Assembly: GCF_900101505.1 (NCBI RefSeq)
Contig: NZ_FMZI01000016.1
Span: forward strand, 1 to 64,000
Direction of reading: 5' to 3'
DNA from: Antarctobacter albus
GTDB lineage: Bacteria > Pseudomonadota > Alphaproteobacteria > Rhodobacterales > Rhodobacteraceae
Length of the DNA: 64,000 bases
Shown: positions 51,340-59,448 of the stretch, piece after piece
How the letters are laid out: every line of letters begins with the position of its first letter
Numbering within the stretch: position 1 is the stretch's first letter
Position numbers and translations under genes: made by a program
The notes under the pieces: model-generated
What the model saw: the letters and a program-made list of their open reading frames with translations, nothing else
Databases searched by the model: none
What the model was told of the DNA's origin: nothing

Positions 51340-52584
51340 ATGAAACGTTATTCCGCCTTTGCCATTGCCCGAGAAGCCCTTTCCGGCCACAAGAACTGGG
51401 AACGCGCCTGGCGCAATGCCCAACCCAAAAGCCGCTATGACGTGGTTATCGTGGGCGCCGGGGGACACGGGCTGGCGACCGCCTATTACCTGGGCAAGAA
51501 CTTTGGCATCACCAATGTCGCGGTGATCGAAAAGGGCTGGCTGGGCGGCGGCAACACCGGGCGCAACACCACGATCATCCGCTCGAACTATCTTCAGGAT
51601 CCCTCTGCCGCGATCTATGAAAAGGCGCGCAGCCTCTACGAGACGCTGAGCCAGGAGTTGAACTATAACGTCATGTTCAGCCCGCGCGGCGTCATGATGC
51701 TGGCCCAGACAGAGCACGAGGTGCGTGGCTATTTGCGCACCGCCCATGCCAATGCCCTGCAGGGGGTCGAGACGCGCTTCATCACCCCGCGCGAGGTCAA
51801 GGAGATCGTGCCGATCATCAACCTCGACGGGCCGCGCTACCCCGTGCTGGGGGCGCTCTGGCAGGAACGCGCCGGCACCGCGCGCCACGACGCCGTGGCC
51901 TGGGGCTATGCCCGCGCCTGTTCCGCAATGGGCATGGACATCATCCAGAAATGCGAGGTGACGGGCGTGCGCCAGGAGGGCGGGCGCGTCGCCGGGGTGC
52001 AGACCACCAAGGGCGACATTTCCTGTGAAAAGCTGGGCATCGTCGTGGCCGGACACTCGGGCGACATGGCCGCCAGGGCGGGGTTCCGGCTGCCGATCGA
52101 ATCCGTGCCGCTGCAGGCGCTGGTGTCAGAGCCGATCAAGCCGGTCATGGATTGCGTCGTCATGGCCAACACCGTGCACGGCTACATGAGCCAATCCGAC
52201 AAGGGCGAGATGGTCATCGGCGGCGGCACCGACGGGCACAACGCCTATACCCAGCGCGGCAGTTTCCACCACATCGAGGAAACCGTGCGCGCCCTGGTCG
52301 AGACCTTCCCGATGGTCTCGCGGCTGAAAATGCTGCGGCAATGGGGCGGCATCGTGGATGTCACCGGCGACCGCTCTCCGATCCTGTCCAAGACCCCGCT
52401 GGAGGGATGTTTCATCAACGCCGGCTGGGGCACGGGCGGGTTCAAGGCGATCCCGGGCTCGGGCTGGGGCTTTGCCGAACTGATGGCGCGGGGAGAGTCG
52501 CCGCTCTGCGAGGAGTTCTCCATGTGGCGCTTCGGTGAGGGGAAATTCATTGATGAGTCGGTCGCGGCGGGGGTGGCGCATTGA
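51340..52584 (+). CDS. soxB: Sarcosine oxidase beta subunit
   Basis: FAD/FMN-bearing subunit of heterotetrameric sarcosine oxidase, which demethylates sarcosine to glycine with folate as methylene acceptor. 414 residues. RYDVVIVGAGGHGLATAYYLGKNFG is the dinucleotide-binding motif, with NTGRNTTIIRSNYL, GGGTDGHNAYTQRGSFHHIEETVRALVETFPM and AGWGTGGFKAIPGSGWGFAELMARGESPL. ATG 51340 yields MKRYSAFAIAREAL, typical of SoxB. It is first in the operon; its stop overlaps the orphan gene by ATGA-like 4 bp. Confidence 0.93.
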   Translation: MKRYSAFAIAREALSGHKNWERAWRNAQPKSRYDVVIVGAGGHGLATAYYLGKNFGITNVAVIEKGWLGGGNTGRNTTIIRSNYLQDPSAAIYEKARSLYETLSQELNYNVMFSPRGVMMLAQTEHEVRGYLRTAHANALQGVETRFITPREVKEIVPIINLDGPRYPVLGALWQERAGTARHDAVAWGYARACSAMGMDIIQKCEVTGVRQEGGRVAGVQTTKGDISCEKLGIVVAGHSGDMAARAGFRLPIESVPLQALVSEPIKPVMDCVVMANTVHGYMSQSDKGEMVIGGGTDGHNAYTQRGSFHHIEETVRALVETFPMVSRLKMLRQWGGIVDVTGDRSPILSKTPLEGCFINAGWGTGGFKAIPGSGWGFAELMARGESPLCEEFSMWRFGEGKFIDESVAAGVAH

Positions 52585-53063
52585 GTTTTTGGAAGCTCGA
52601 AACAGAGGCCCATACGAAATTTGCAGCTTTGGTTCTGTGGACGATTGCTCTGTCGTGTTGGGGCCTGGGTGTTTGGTTGGAAAAATATGTACCTGGCGCA
52701 TTTTCGGCATCTGGGGGCGTTTCAATAGCTCTTACGTTACCGTTTTTGTCCCTCTTTTTAGGTCGGATGATCGACCATACGATTGGATGCCGAGTTGTGC
52801 TGTTTCACTACCGCGTGGAACGTAGTTTGGCTGAGGATGCCTTGAAAACCGATCCAAGCCATCTCAATCGCGCCTCGTTCAGGGATGCCTCTCGGGAAGT
52901 TGAGGGCAAGATTACTGAGTTCGAAGGAATAAAATTCTCTCTCGTGCGTGGTTTAAAAAGACTAACTACCGCCGAAGTTGTTATTGGAAGCGTAGGGTCT
53001 GCCATTTGGGCATTGGGGAACTGGGGAGCTTGTTTGGCAAAAACCGGAGAAATAACATGCTGA
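52581..53063 (+). CDS. AT-rich orphan membrane protein inside the sox operon
   Basis: 160 residues, not recognised. Hydrophobic segments lie at about 13-33 (FAALVLWTIALSCWGLGVW), 42-62 (ASGGVSIALTLPFLSLFLGR) and 132-150 (VVIGSVGSAIWALGNWGA), with a charged helix between (DALKTDPSHLNRASFRDASREVEGKITEFEG). Base composition is visibly AT-richer than the flanking sox genes, with T-rich codon use, a sign of acquisition. It nevertheless overlaps soxB at its start and soxD at its end, so it is neatly fitted into the coding order. Its function is unknown. Confidence 0.72.
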   Translation: MSFWKLETEAHTKFAALVLWTIALSCWGLGVWLEKYVPGAFSASGGVSIALTLPFLSLFLGRMIDHTIGCRVVLFHYRVERSLAEDALKTDPSHLNRASFRDASREVEGKITEFEGIKFSLVRGLKRLTTAEVVIGSVGSAIWALGNWGACLAKTGEITC

Positions 53064-53386
53064 CCCTCAAATGCCCCTATTGCGGCGTCCAGGCCGATGA
53101 AACCGAACTGCACGCGGGCGGCGAGGCGCATCTGACGCGGCACGGCCCCGGCTCCTCGGACGCGGACTTCGAATCCTACCTCTTCATGCGGGAAAACCCC
53201 AAGGGCGTGCATTTCGAGCGCTGGCGCCACGTCAACGGCTGCGGCAAGTGGTTCCACGCCGCGCGCTGCACAATGACGCTGGAGGTCTTCGGCACCTATC
53301 CCGCCCAGACCACCGAGCCGCCGAAAAAGATCCGCGACGCGATCACCGTCAAACGCCCCGGCTGGACGTGGAGAGAGCTGTCCTGA
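53057..53386 (+). CDS. soxD: Sarcosine oxidase delta subunit
   Basis: 109-residue zinc-binding subunit. LTLKCPYCGVQADETELHAGGEAHLTR, then FMRENPKGVHFERWRHVNGCGKWFHAARCTMTLEVFGTYPAQ: the Cys pair CPYC, the His and the later Cys form the known zinc site, and the rest matches SoxD closely. ATG 53057 sits inside the last codons of the orphan gene. Between it and soxA lies a truncated repeat copy D. Confidence 0.93.
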   Translation: MLTLKCPYCGVQADETELHAGGEAHLTRHGPGSSDADFESYLFMRENPKGVHFERWRHVNGCGKWFHAARCTMTLEVFGTYPAQTTEPPKKIRDAITVKRPGWTWRELS

Positions 53387-53388
53387 TG

Positions 53389-53411
53389 TTTCTTCTTGGC
53401 AAAAATACCCC
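53389..53411 (-). repeat. Dispersed repeat copy D (partial)
   Basis: Only the distal half is present: on the minus strand GGGGTATTTTTGCCAAGAAG followed by AAA. It lies between soxD and soxA. The GC-hairpin half seen in the other copies is missing, replaced by AAAATTTATCG, so this is a fragment or minimal form. Confidence 0.65.
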
Positions 53412-53447
53412 AAAATTTATCGTCCTCACAGCGTGGAGGCCTGAGAC

Positions 53448-56400
53448 ATGAGCACCCGTCTCACCACAGGCGGCCGCCTGGTCGACCGCAGCAGCGACAT
53501 CCGGTTCACCTTCAACGGCAAGACCTTCCGGGGCCACGAGGGCGACACGCTGGCCTCGGCGCTCCTGGCCAATGACCAGATGCTGGTGGGGCGCAGCTTC
53601 AAGTATCACCGTCCGCGCGGCGTGGTTGCCTCCGGTGCCGAGGAACCCAACGCGCTGATGAACCTCGGGCGGGACAATACCCATGAGCCCAACCAGCGCG
53701 CCACCACGACTGAACTCTTCAACGGGCTGCAGGCCACATCGCAGAACCACTGGCCTTCGCTCGACTACGACATCGGCGCGCTGAACGGGCTGTTCGGGCG
53801 CTTCCTGACGGCGGGTTTCTACTACAAGATGTTCATCCACCCGCGCCCCTTCTGGAAGCACCTGTACGAGCCCTTCATCCGCCAGTCGGCGGGGCTGGGC
53901 CGCGCGCCGGACCCGGAAACCCGCGACCCCGACACCTACGAGCATTTCCATGCCTTCGTCGATGTCGTCGTGATCGGCGGCGGCGTGGCCGGGCTGCAGG
54001 CGGCCAAGGCGGCGGCGGACTCCGGCGCCAAGGTGCTGGTCCTGGAACAGACGGCCCATTGGGGTGGGCGTGCGCCGGTGGATGGCGGTTCGATCGACGG
54101 CATGACGCCCGGGGAGTGGGTGAGAAAGACCGTCGAAGCCCTTGAAGGCATGGAGAATGTCACCCTGCGGACCCGCAGCATGGGGGCAGGGGTCTATGAC
54201 CACGGCTACCTGCTGGGCTACGAGCGTCTGACCGATCACGCGCCTTTCATGAAAGGCCCGCGCCACCGGTTGTGGCGCATTCGTGCCAAACAGATCGTGA
54301 CCGCGACCGGCGCCATCGAGCGGCCGCTGAGCTTTGCCGGAAACGACATTCCCGGCGTCATGCTGGCCTCTGCCATGCGCGATTACCTCGTGAACTACGG
54401 CGTCGTGGCAGGCCAGAAGACCGTCGTCGTCACCAATAACGACGACGCCTACCGCACGGCCATCGCCCTGAAACAGGCGGGGGTGCAGGTGCCGGCAGTG
54501 ATCGACGCGCGCCAGATGGGCGGCGGCGCGCTGATGGAACAGGCGAAATCGCTGGGCATCCGCGTCGAAACCGGCCGGGCCATCGCCAAGGTCAAGGGCG
54601 GCAAGCGTGTCACTGGCGTGGCGATTTGCGCGATGGCCGGCGGCGGCGCCATGCTGGAAGAGATCAAGTGCGATACCGTGGCCATGTCGGGTGGCTGGTC
54701 GCCGGTGGTGCACCTCTGGTCCCATTGCGGTGGCAAACTGACATGGGACGAGGAACACGCCTTTTTCCGCCCCGATCCCGAGCGTGCACCAACCAGCCAC
54801 GACGGTCTGCCTTTCGTCACCGTGACGGGCAGCGCCAATGGCGAAATGGACCTCAAGAGTGTTCTGGAAGGTGCTGACAGGGCAGGGAAAACATCCGGGA
54901 AGGCCGCCGGCGGCAAACCCCGCCGCTTTGCCCCTCCCAAGGGCGAGAGCGCAGAGGAAATGCCGCTGCGTCCCGTCTGGCTGATGCCGGAAAACGCCTG
55001 GGACGATCTGCGCATGAAATCCTGGCTGGACTACCAGAACGACGTCAAGGTCTCGGACGTGCAGCTGGCCGCCCGAGAGGGCTATGAAAGCGTCGAACAT
55101 ACCAAGCGCTATACCACCCTGGGCATGGCCACGGATCAGGGGAAACTTAGCAACATCAACGGACTGGCGACCCTTGCTGCGTCACTGGGTGAAGAGATCC
55201 CGCAGGTGGGCACCACAACCTTTCGCCCGCCCTATACGCCCATCAGCATGGGGGCCATCGCGGGCGAGGCGCGCGGCGAGATATTCCAGCCGATCCGCAA
55301 GACGCCGATGCACGCCTGGCACGAGAAACACGGCGCCGCATGGGAGCCGGTCGGCCACTGGCGCCGTCCCTACTGCTATCCGCAACAGGGGGAGAGCAAG
55401 CACGACGCGGTCCACCGCGAGGTGCTGGCCACCCGCGAGAGCCTCGGCCTGCTGGACGCCTCGACGCTGGGCAAAATCATCGTGAAAGGGCCGGATGCGG
55501 GGCGCTTTCTCGACATGCTTTACACCAACATGATGAGCACGCTGAAACCGGGCCGCTGCCGCTATGGGCTGATGTGCACGGAAAACGGCTTTCTGACCGA
55601 CGACGGCGTGGTGGCGCGGATCGACGAGGACACCTTCCTCTGCCACACCACCACCGGCGGCGCGGACCGCATCCATGCCCACATGGAGGAATGGCTGCAG
55701 ACCGAATGGTGGGACTGGAAAGTCTATACCGCCAACGTCACCGAGCAGTATGCGCAGGTTGCCGTGGTCGGTCCCAATGCGCGCAACCTGCTGGAAAAGC
55801 TGGGCGGCATGGATGTCGGCAAGGACATGCTGCCCTTCATGGCCTGGGCCGACGGCACGCTGGCGGGGTTCCCCGTGCGGGTCTACCGGATCTCCTTCTC
55901 GGGCGAACTCAGTTACGAGATCGCGGTGCCCGCCAACCTTGGCCGCGCCTTCTGGGACAGGGTTGTCGAGGCTGGCAAGGAATGGAACATCACGCCTTAC
56001 GGCACAGAGGCGCTGCACGTCATGCGGGCCGAGAAGGGATTCATCATGATCGGGGACGAGACCGACGGCACGGTGATCCCGCAGGACCTGGGCCTGCACT
56101 GGGCGATCTCGAAAAAGAAAGAAGACTATCTGGGCAAGCGCGCGCAGGAACGCAGCCACATGGCCGATCCGAACCGCTGGCAGCTGGTCGGGCTGGAAAC
56201 CGTTGACGGCTCTGTCCTGCCGGATGGCGCCTATTCGGTGGCGCCGGGCAGGAACGCCAACGGCCAGCGCAACACCCAAGGTAGGGTGACCTCGACCTAT
56301 CACTCGCCGACGCTGGGCAAGGGGATCGCGATGGGCCTTGTCCACAATGGCCCCGACCGGATGGGAGAGATCATCCCCTTCATCAGGGACGATGGCGAGA

Positions 56401-56468
56401 CCGTGGTCGAGGCCAGGATCGTCAGCCCGGTGTTCTTTGACCCCGAAGGAGAGAAGCAGAATGTCTGA
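53448..56468 (+). CDS. soxA: Sarcosine oxidase alpha subunit
   Basis: Large subunit, 1,006 residues, the normal SoxA length. The N-terminal ferredoxin-like part (RFTFNGKTFRGHEGDTLASALLANDQMLVGRSFKYHRPRGVVASG) is followed by a dinucleotide fold (DVVVIGGGVAGLQAAKAAADSGAKVLVLEQ), a second nucleotide-binding region (IVTATGAIERPLSFAGNDIPGVMLASAMRDYL) binding NAD+, and a C-terminal aminomethyltransferase-like folate domain (VLATRESLGLLDASTLGKIIVKGPDAGRFLDMLYTNMM, YRISFSGELSYEIAVPA). It overlaps soxG by 8 bp. Confidence 0.94.
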   Translation: MSTRLTTGGRLVDRSSDIRFTFNGKTFRGHEGDTLASALLANDQMLVGRSFKYHRPRGVVASGAEEPNALMNLGRDNTHEPNQRATTTELFNGLQATSQNHWPSLDYDIGALNGLFGRFLTAGFYYKMFIHPRPFWKHLYEPFIRQSAGLGRAPDPETRDPDTYEHFHAFVDVVVIGGGVAGLQAAKAAADSGAKVLVLEQTAHWGGRAPVDGGSIDGMTPGEWVRKTVEALEGMENVTLRTRSMGAGVYDHGYLLGYERLTDHAPFMKGPRHRLWRIRAKQIVTATGAIERPLSFAGNDIPGVMLASAMRDYLVNYGVVAGQKTVVVTNNDDAYRTAIALKQAGVQVPAVIDARQMGGGALMEQAKSLGIRVETGRAIAKVKGGKRVTGVAICAMAGGGAMLEEIKCDTVAMSGGWSPVVHLWSHCGGKLTWDEEHAFFRPDPERAPTSHDGLPFVTVTGSANGEMDLKSVLEGADRAGKTSGKAAGGKPRRFAPPKGESAEEMPLRPVWLMPENAWDDLRMKSWLDYQNDVKVSDVQLAAREGYESVEHTKRYTTLGMATDQGKLSNINGLATLAASLGEEIPQVGTTTFRPPYTPISMGAIAGEARGEIFQPIRKTPMHAWHEKHGAAWEPVGHWRRPYCYPQQGESKHDAVHREVLATRESLGLLDASTLGKIIVKGPDAGRFLDMLYTNMMSTLKPGRCRYGLMCTENGFLTDDGVVARIDEDTFLCHTTTGGADRIHAHMEEWLQTEWWDWKVYTANVTEQYAQVAVVGPNARNLLEKLGGMDVGKDMLPFMAWADGTLAGFPVRVYRISFSGELSYEIAVPANLGRAFWDRVVEAGKEWNITPYGTEALHVMRAEKGFIMIGDETDGTVIPQDLGLHWAISKKKEDYLGKRAQERSHMADPNRWQLVGLETVDGSVLPDGAYSVAPGRNANGQRNTQGRVTSTYHSPTLGKGIAMGLVHNGPDRMGEIIPFIRDDGETVVEARIVSPVFFDPEGEKQNV

Positions 56469-57033
56469 TCCGGTTCTGCCGCTCGGCGGCACACAATACG
56501 AGGGCTTGGTGGACGTTCGCGAGGCCGGGCCGCAGGGCATGATCGCCCTGCGCGGGAACCTGGCGGATGCATCCCTGCAAGAGGCCGTTACCAGCCTGAC
56601 CGGGCTGCCCATGCCCGACATGCGCGGCGCGCAGGTTCTGGGCGAAAGCGGGGTGCTCTGGATGTCGCCGGACGAACTGCTGCTGCTGGTGCCCTACCGA
56701 CAGGCCGCGCGCGTCTGCGCGCAACTGTCCGAGGCCCTGCAGGGGCAGCTCGCGCTGGTCGAGAATGTCTCGGACATGCGGGCGATGTTCCGGCTGCGCG
56801 GCACGCAGCTGCGCGACGTACTGGCCAAGCTGGCCCCGGTGGACTTTGCCCGTGACGCCCTGCCGGTGGGCGAATTGCGCCGCACCCGGTTCGCGCAGGT
56901 GGCTGCGGGTGTCTGGTTCAGCGATGACACCACGGCGCAGGTCTTCTGCTTCCGCTCGGTTGCGGAGTACATGTTCAACCTGCTCTGCACCGCCGCCGAT
57001 CCCGACGCCTTCGTGGGGTTTCACGCCGGCTGA
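56461..57033 (+). CDS. soxG: Sarcosine oxidase gamma subunit
   Basis: 190 residues. GMIALRGNLADASLQEAVTSLTGLPMPDMRGAQVLGESGVLWMSPDELLLLVP is the SoxG/GcvT-like fold segment, followed by VENVSDMRAMFRLRGTQLRDVLAKLAPVDF and a C-terminal AEYMFNLLCTAADPDAFVGFH. It completes the heterotetramer order B-D-A-G. The usual folate partners (purU, folD, glyA) are not seen nearby. Confidence 0.92.
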   Translation: MSDPVLPLGGTQYEGLVDVREAGPQGMIALRGNLADASLQEAVTSLTGLPMPDMRGAQVLGESGVLWMSPDELLLLVPYRQAARVCAQLSEALQGQLALVENVSDMRAMFRLRGTQLRDVLAKLAPVDFARDALPVGELRRTRFAQVAAGVWFSDDTTAQVFCFRSVAEYMFNLLCTAADPDAFVGFHAG

Positions 57034-57057
57034 CCGGGCAGGGCGGTTGCCTTGGAG

Positions 57058-57104
57058 GGCGGCTCTGCCGATAGTGGCCGGGCCCACCCCGAAACGGAGC
57101 CGCC
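57058..57104 (+). promoter_or_regulatory. Inverted repeat enclosing the ribosome site of the next gene
   Basis: GGCGGCTC (57058-57065) and GAGCCGCC (57097-57104) are perfect 8-bp complements. The second arm contains the GGAG ribosome site and abuts the ATG at 57105. If it folds, translation of the secreted protein would be blocked, so this may be a translational switch (inference). Confidence 0.4.
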
Positions 57105-57521
57105 ATGCGCCGCCTCATCCTGTCCGCTTTCTTCCTGGCCGCCCTCTCCGGGGGCGCGGCGGCGGAAAAGATGGCCTATCATTGCCGGATCGACGGCACG
57201 TCAGAACGCCAGTGGATTCAGCCGATGATCTTCATCGCGCTGGACCGGGCCATCGATCGCGTGGTGGTCTCTGACGCTTCGATCCTGGTTTTCAACGACG
57301 GCGTTCCGGTCGAAGGGCAGCTGGTCCGGGACAACCGCTCGCGGGTGACCGTCTCGTGGGAGCTGGAAGTGCGCGCCTCGGGGAACCGGCGGTTGCTGCT
57401 GGATTATCGCGCGACATTCCTCAAGGCCAGCGGAAAGGTCAACGTGACGGCGCAACCCCGTGGGAAGGGGCCGCTTTTCAACAGGGCGGGAAACTGTTTG
57501 CCGACAAAACTTTCTCCTTGA
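57105..57521 (+). CDS. Secreted protein of unknown function
   Basis: 138 residues. Signal peptide RLILSAFFLAALSGGAAA, then a compact beta-rich domain: KMAYHCRIDGTSERQWIQPMIFIAL, VVVSDASILVFNDGVPVEGQLVRDNRSRVTVSWELEVRASGNRRLLLDYRATFLKASGKVNVTAQPRG and a C-terminal cysteine (GNC) that could pair with that in YHC. It resembles small periplasmic proteins of roseobacters, but no named family is recognised. It follows soxG by 71 bp and sodB follows. Confidence 0.7.
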   Translation: MRRLILSAFFLAALSGGAAAEKMAYHCRIDGTSERQWIQPMIFIALDRAIDRVVVSDASILVFNDGVPVEGQLVRDNRSRVTVSWELEVRASGNRRLLLDYRATFLKASGKVNVTAQPRGKGPLFNRAGNCLPTKLSP

Positions 57522-57614
57522 AGTCACCTTTGGGGACCGAGGCAGGGTTGACCTTCGGCGGGAAGGGGGACACCTATTGGGGCAATGAACCGCCACATCA
57601 CGAAGGGGTGAACC

Positions 57615-58214
57615 ATGTCTTTCGAACTTCCCGATCTTCCCTATGCGCACGACGCACTGGCCAGCCAGGGCATGAGCCAGGAGACGCTGGAATACCACCA
57701 CGACATCCACCACAAGGCCTATGTCGACAACGGCAACAAGCTGATCTCCGGCACCGAGTGGGAAGGCAAGAGCCTCGAAGAGATCGTCAAGGGCACCTAT
57801 GACGCGGGCGCCGTGGCGCAGTCGGGCATCTTCAACAATGCCTCGCAGCACTGGAACCACATGCAGTTCTGGGAAATGATGGGCCCCGGCCCGAACGCCA
57901 TGCCGTCCGAGCTGGAAGCGGCCATCAAGGACAGCTTCGGCACCGTCGACGAGTTCAAGTCGCAGTTCTCCGCCGCGGGCGCGGGCCAGTTCGGCTCGGG
58001 CTGGTGCTGGCTGGTCAAGGACACCGACGGCGGCCTGAAGGTCACCAAGACCGAGAACGGCGTGAACCCGCTGTGCTTTGGCCAGACCGCGCTCTTGGGT
58101 TGCGACGTGTGGGAGCATTCCTACTACATCGACTTCCGCAACAAGCGTCCGGCCTACCTGACCAACTTCCTCGACAACCTGGTGAACTGGGAAAACGTGG
58201 CTTCGCGCCTGTAA
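57615..58214 (+). CDS. sodB: Iron superoxide dismutase
   Basis: 199 residues. Metal ligands: His28 in LEYHHDIHHKAYVDNGN, the second His in NNASQHWNHMQFWEMM, Asp and the last His in LLGCDVWEHSYYIDFRNKRPAYL. The length and WCWLVKD segment favour the Fe form over Mn. The cytoplasmic enzyme converts superoxide to peroxide and O2. A strong intrinsic terminator follows at 58257-58288. The ribosome site is AAGGGGTG upstream of ATG 57615. Confidence 0.93.
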   Translation: MSFELPDLPYAHDALASQGMSQETLEYHHDIHHKAYVDNGNKLISGTEWEGKSLEEIVKGTYDAGAVAQSGIFNNASQHWNHMQFWEMMGPGPNAMPSELEAAIKDSFGTVDEFKSQFSAAGAGQFGSGWCWLVKDTDGGLKVTKTENGVNPLCFGQTALLGCDVWEHSYYIDFRNKRPAYLTNFLDNLVNWENVASRL

Positions 58215-58256
58215 TCCCATGTGCGGGGCCGTGCGCGCCCCGACCGGATGAGAAAG

Positions 58257-58288
58257 ACGCCCTCGCAGATTGCTGCGGGGGCGTTTTT
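58257..58288 (+). terminator. Intrinsic terminator of sodB
   Basis: 12-bp stem ACGCCCTCGCAG (58257-58268) / CTGCGGGGGCGT (58273-58284, one G-T pair), loop ATTG, followed by TTTTT. This is the best classical terminator in the window, 42 bp past the sodB stop. Confidence 0.9.
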
Positions 58289-58297
58289 CGTGTGATC

Positions 58298-58591
58298 CTA
58301 GGCAAGCCGGTCCACCAGCACGGCGTTCAGCGACGATCCACTGCGCCGCAGCCGGGCAAGCTCCTGGAACTCGGCGGAATTCCAGAATGCCCTGGCATGG
58401 TCACGGTCCGGAAAGGCGAGGATGAAGGCCGCGTCGGGCAGGGGATTGTCCCCCTCCAGGTGTTCCGGTGCGCCATCCCGGACAAGGAATTCGCCCGAGT
58501 GGGCGGCCACAACCGCCGGGATCTTGGCGAAATAGGCCTCCATCCAGTCCCGACTGTGAATCTGCATCTGGCCGATGACAAATGCCCCCAT
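58298..58591 (-). CDS. DUF1330 family protein
   Basis: 97 residues, ferredoxin-like alpha-beta dimeric fold of the DUF1330/EthD-like group. GAFVIGQMQIHSRDWMEAYFAKIPAVVAAHSGEFLVRDGAPEHLEG and AAFILAFPDRDHARAFWNSAEFQELARLRRSGSSLNAVLVDRL both match the family pattern. No catalytic activity is established. It is convergent with sodB behind the terminator. Upstream 58592-58854 holds no gene. Confidence 0.85.
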   Translation of the reverse strand: MGAFVIGQMQIHSRDWMEAYFAKIPAVVAAHSGEFLVRDGAPEHLEGDNPLPDAAFILAFPDRDHARAFWNSAEFQELARLRRSGSSLNAVLVDRLA

Positions 58592-58854
58592 ATCGCTGGT
58601 CTCCCGCTGTCTTGCCCTGACAGGCTATGCGGATATGGACCGTGCGACAATCCTCATGCCGGACGCCGCCAAAGCCGGAACCCCACGATTCACAAGGGCG
58701 CAAGGACGCCCTATGGTAAGGTTATCCCGGGTCCATCCGGGCCGTCGGCAGCATTTCGGGAAGGTTATTTTTGCATGGATACGACAGGGGCTTTCGTGGA
58801 TCGCCCGGACGGCAGTCCGGCACGGTCGGGGACAGGTCAGACAGGGGGGGCACG

Positions 58855-59379
58855 ATGCTGCGCAACCTGATCGTCCAGATGAACCAGACCCAGCAATTCC
58901 TGTGGCGGACGCATCCGGACGGGCGGCGGCAGGTGTCCTGGCGGGTCTGGCTGCTGATCTTCGTGACGCCGGTGCTGTTCCTGGCGACGGCGGCGCTGCT
59001 GGCCTATGACAGCGTCAGTTTCGTGTCGCGCGCGGACCGCACCACCGGCGAGGTGGTGCGCGTCTACGAGTGGGAGGACTGGACCCCCTGGGCGGGCAAC
59101 CATACGGTCTACGGCCCGGTCTTCCGCTATGAATTCCGCGACGGCGAGATGACCGAGGCCAGCCTGGGACAGTCCTCGGCCAACTGGGGGTTCGAGATCG
59201 GATCGCGGCACGATATCCTGTTCAATCCCGAGACCAGGGGCAATGTCAGGCTGCCCCTGTTCGAACACCTCTGGGCGCTGCCGCTGACGATTCTCTGCAT
59301 CGGGCTGATCACCCTGGTCCCGGCGCTGTTCGGGGCATGGCGGGTGCGGCGCTGGTTGCGCGGCGGGGCAGGTGGCTGA
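58855..59379 (+). CDS. DUF3592-type membrane protein
   Basis: 174 residues with two membrane helices, about 29-52 (WLLIFVTPVLFLATAALLAYDSV) and 135-158 (LPLTILCIGLITLVPALFGAW). Between them lies a periplasmic DUF3592-like beta domain (ADRTTGEVVRVYEWEDWTPWAGNHTVYGPVFRYEFRDGEMTEASLGQSSANWGFEIGSRHDILFNPETRGNVRL). The function is unknown. ATG 58855 follows a G-rich AGGGGGGG tract. It stands alone, with rarD starting 69 bp later. Confidence 0.75.
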   Translation: MLRNLIVQMNQTQQFLWRTHPDGRRQVSWRVWLLIFVTPVLFLATAALLAYDSVSFVSRADRTTGEVVRVYEWEDWTPWAGNHTVYGPVFRYEFRDGEMTEASLGQSSANWGFEIGSRHDILFNPETRGNVRLPLFEHLWALPLTILCIGLITLVPALFGAWRVRRWLRGGAGG

Positions 59380-59448
59380 GCAGCCGTCGCGTCGGCTTGC
59401 AGTGGTCGGCGCGGCTCTGTAGGGCAGGGGCACTGACCGGAGACGACC

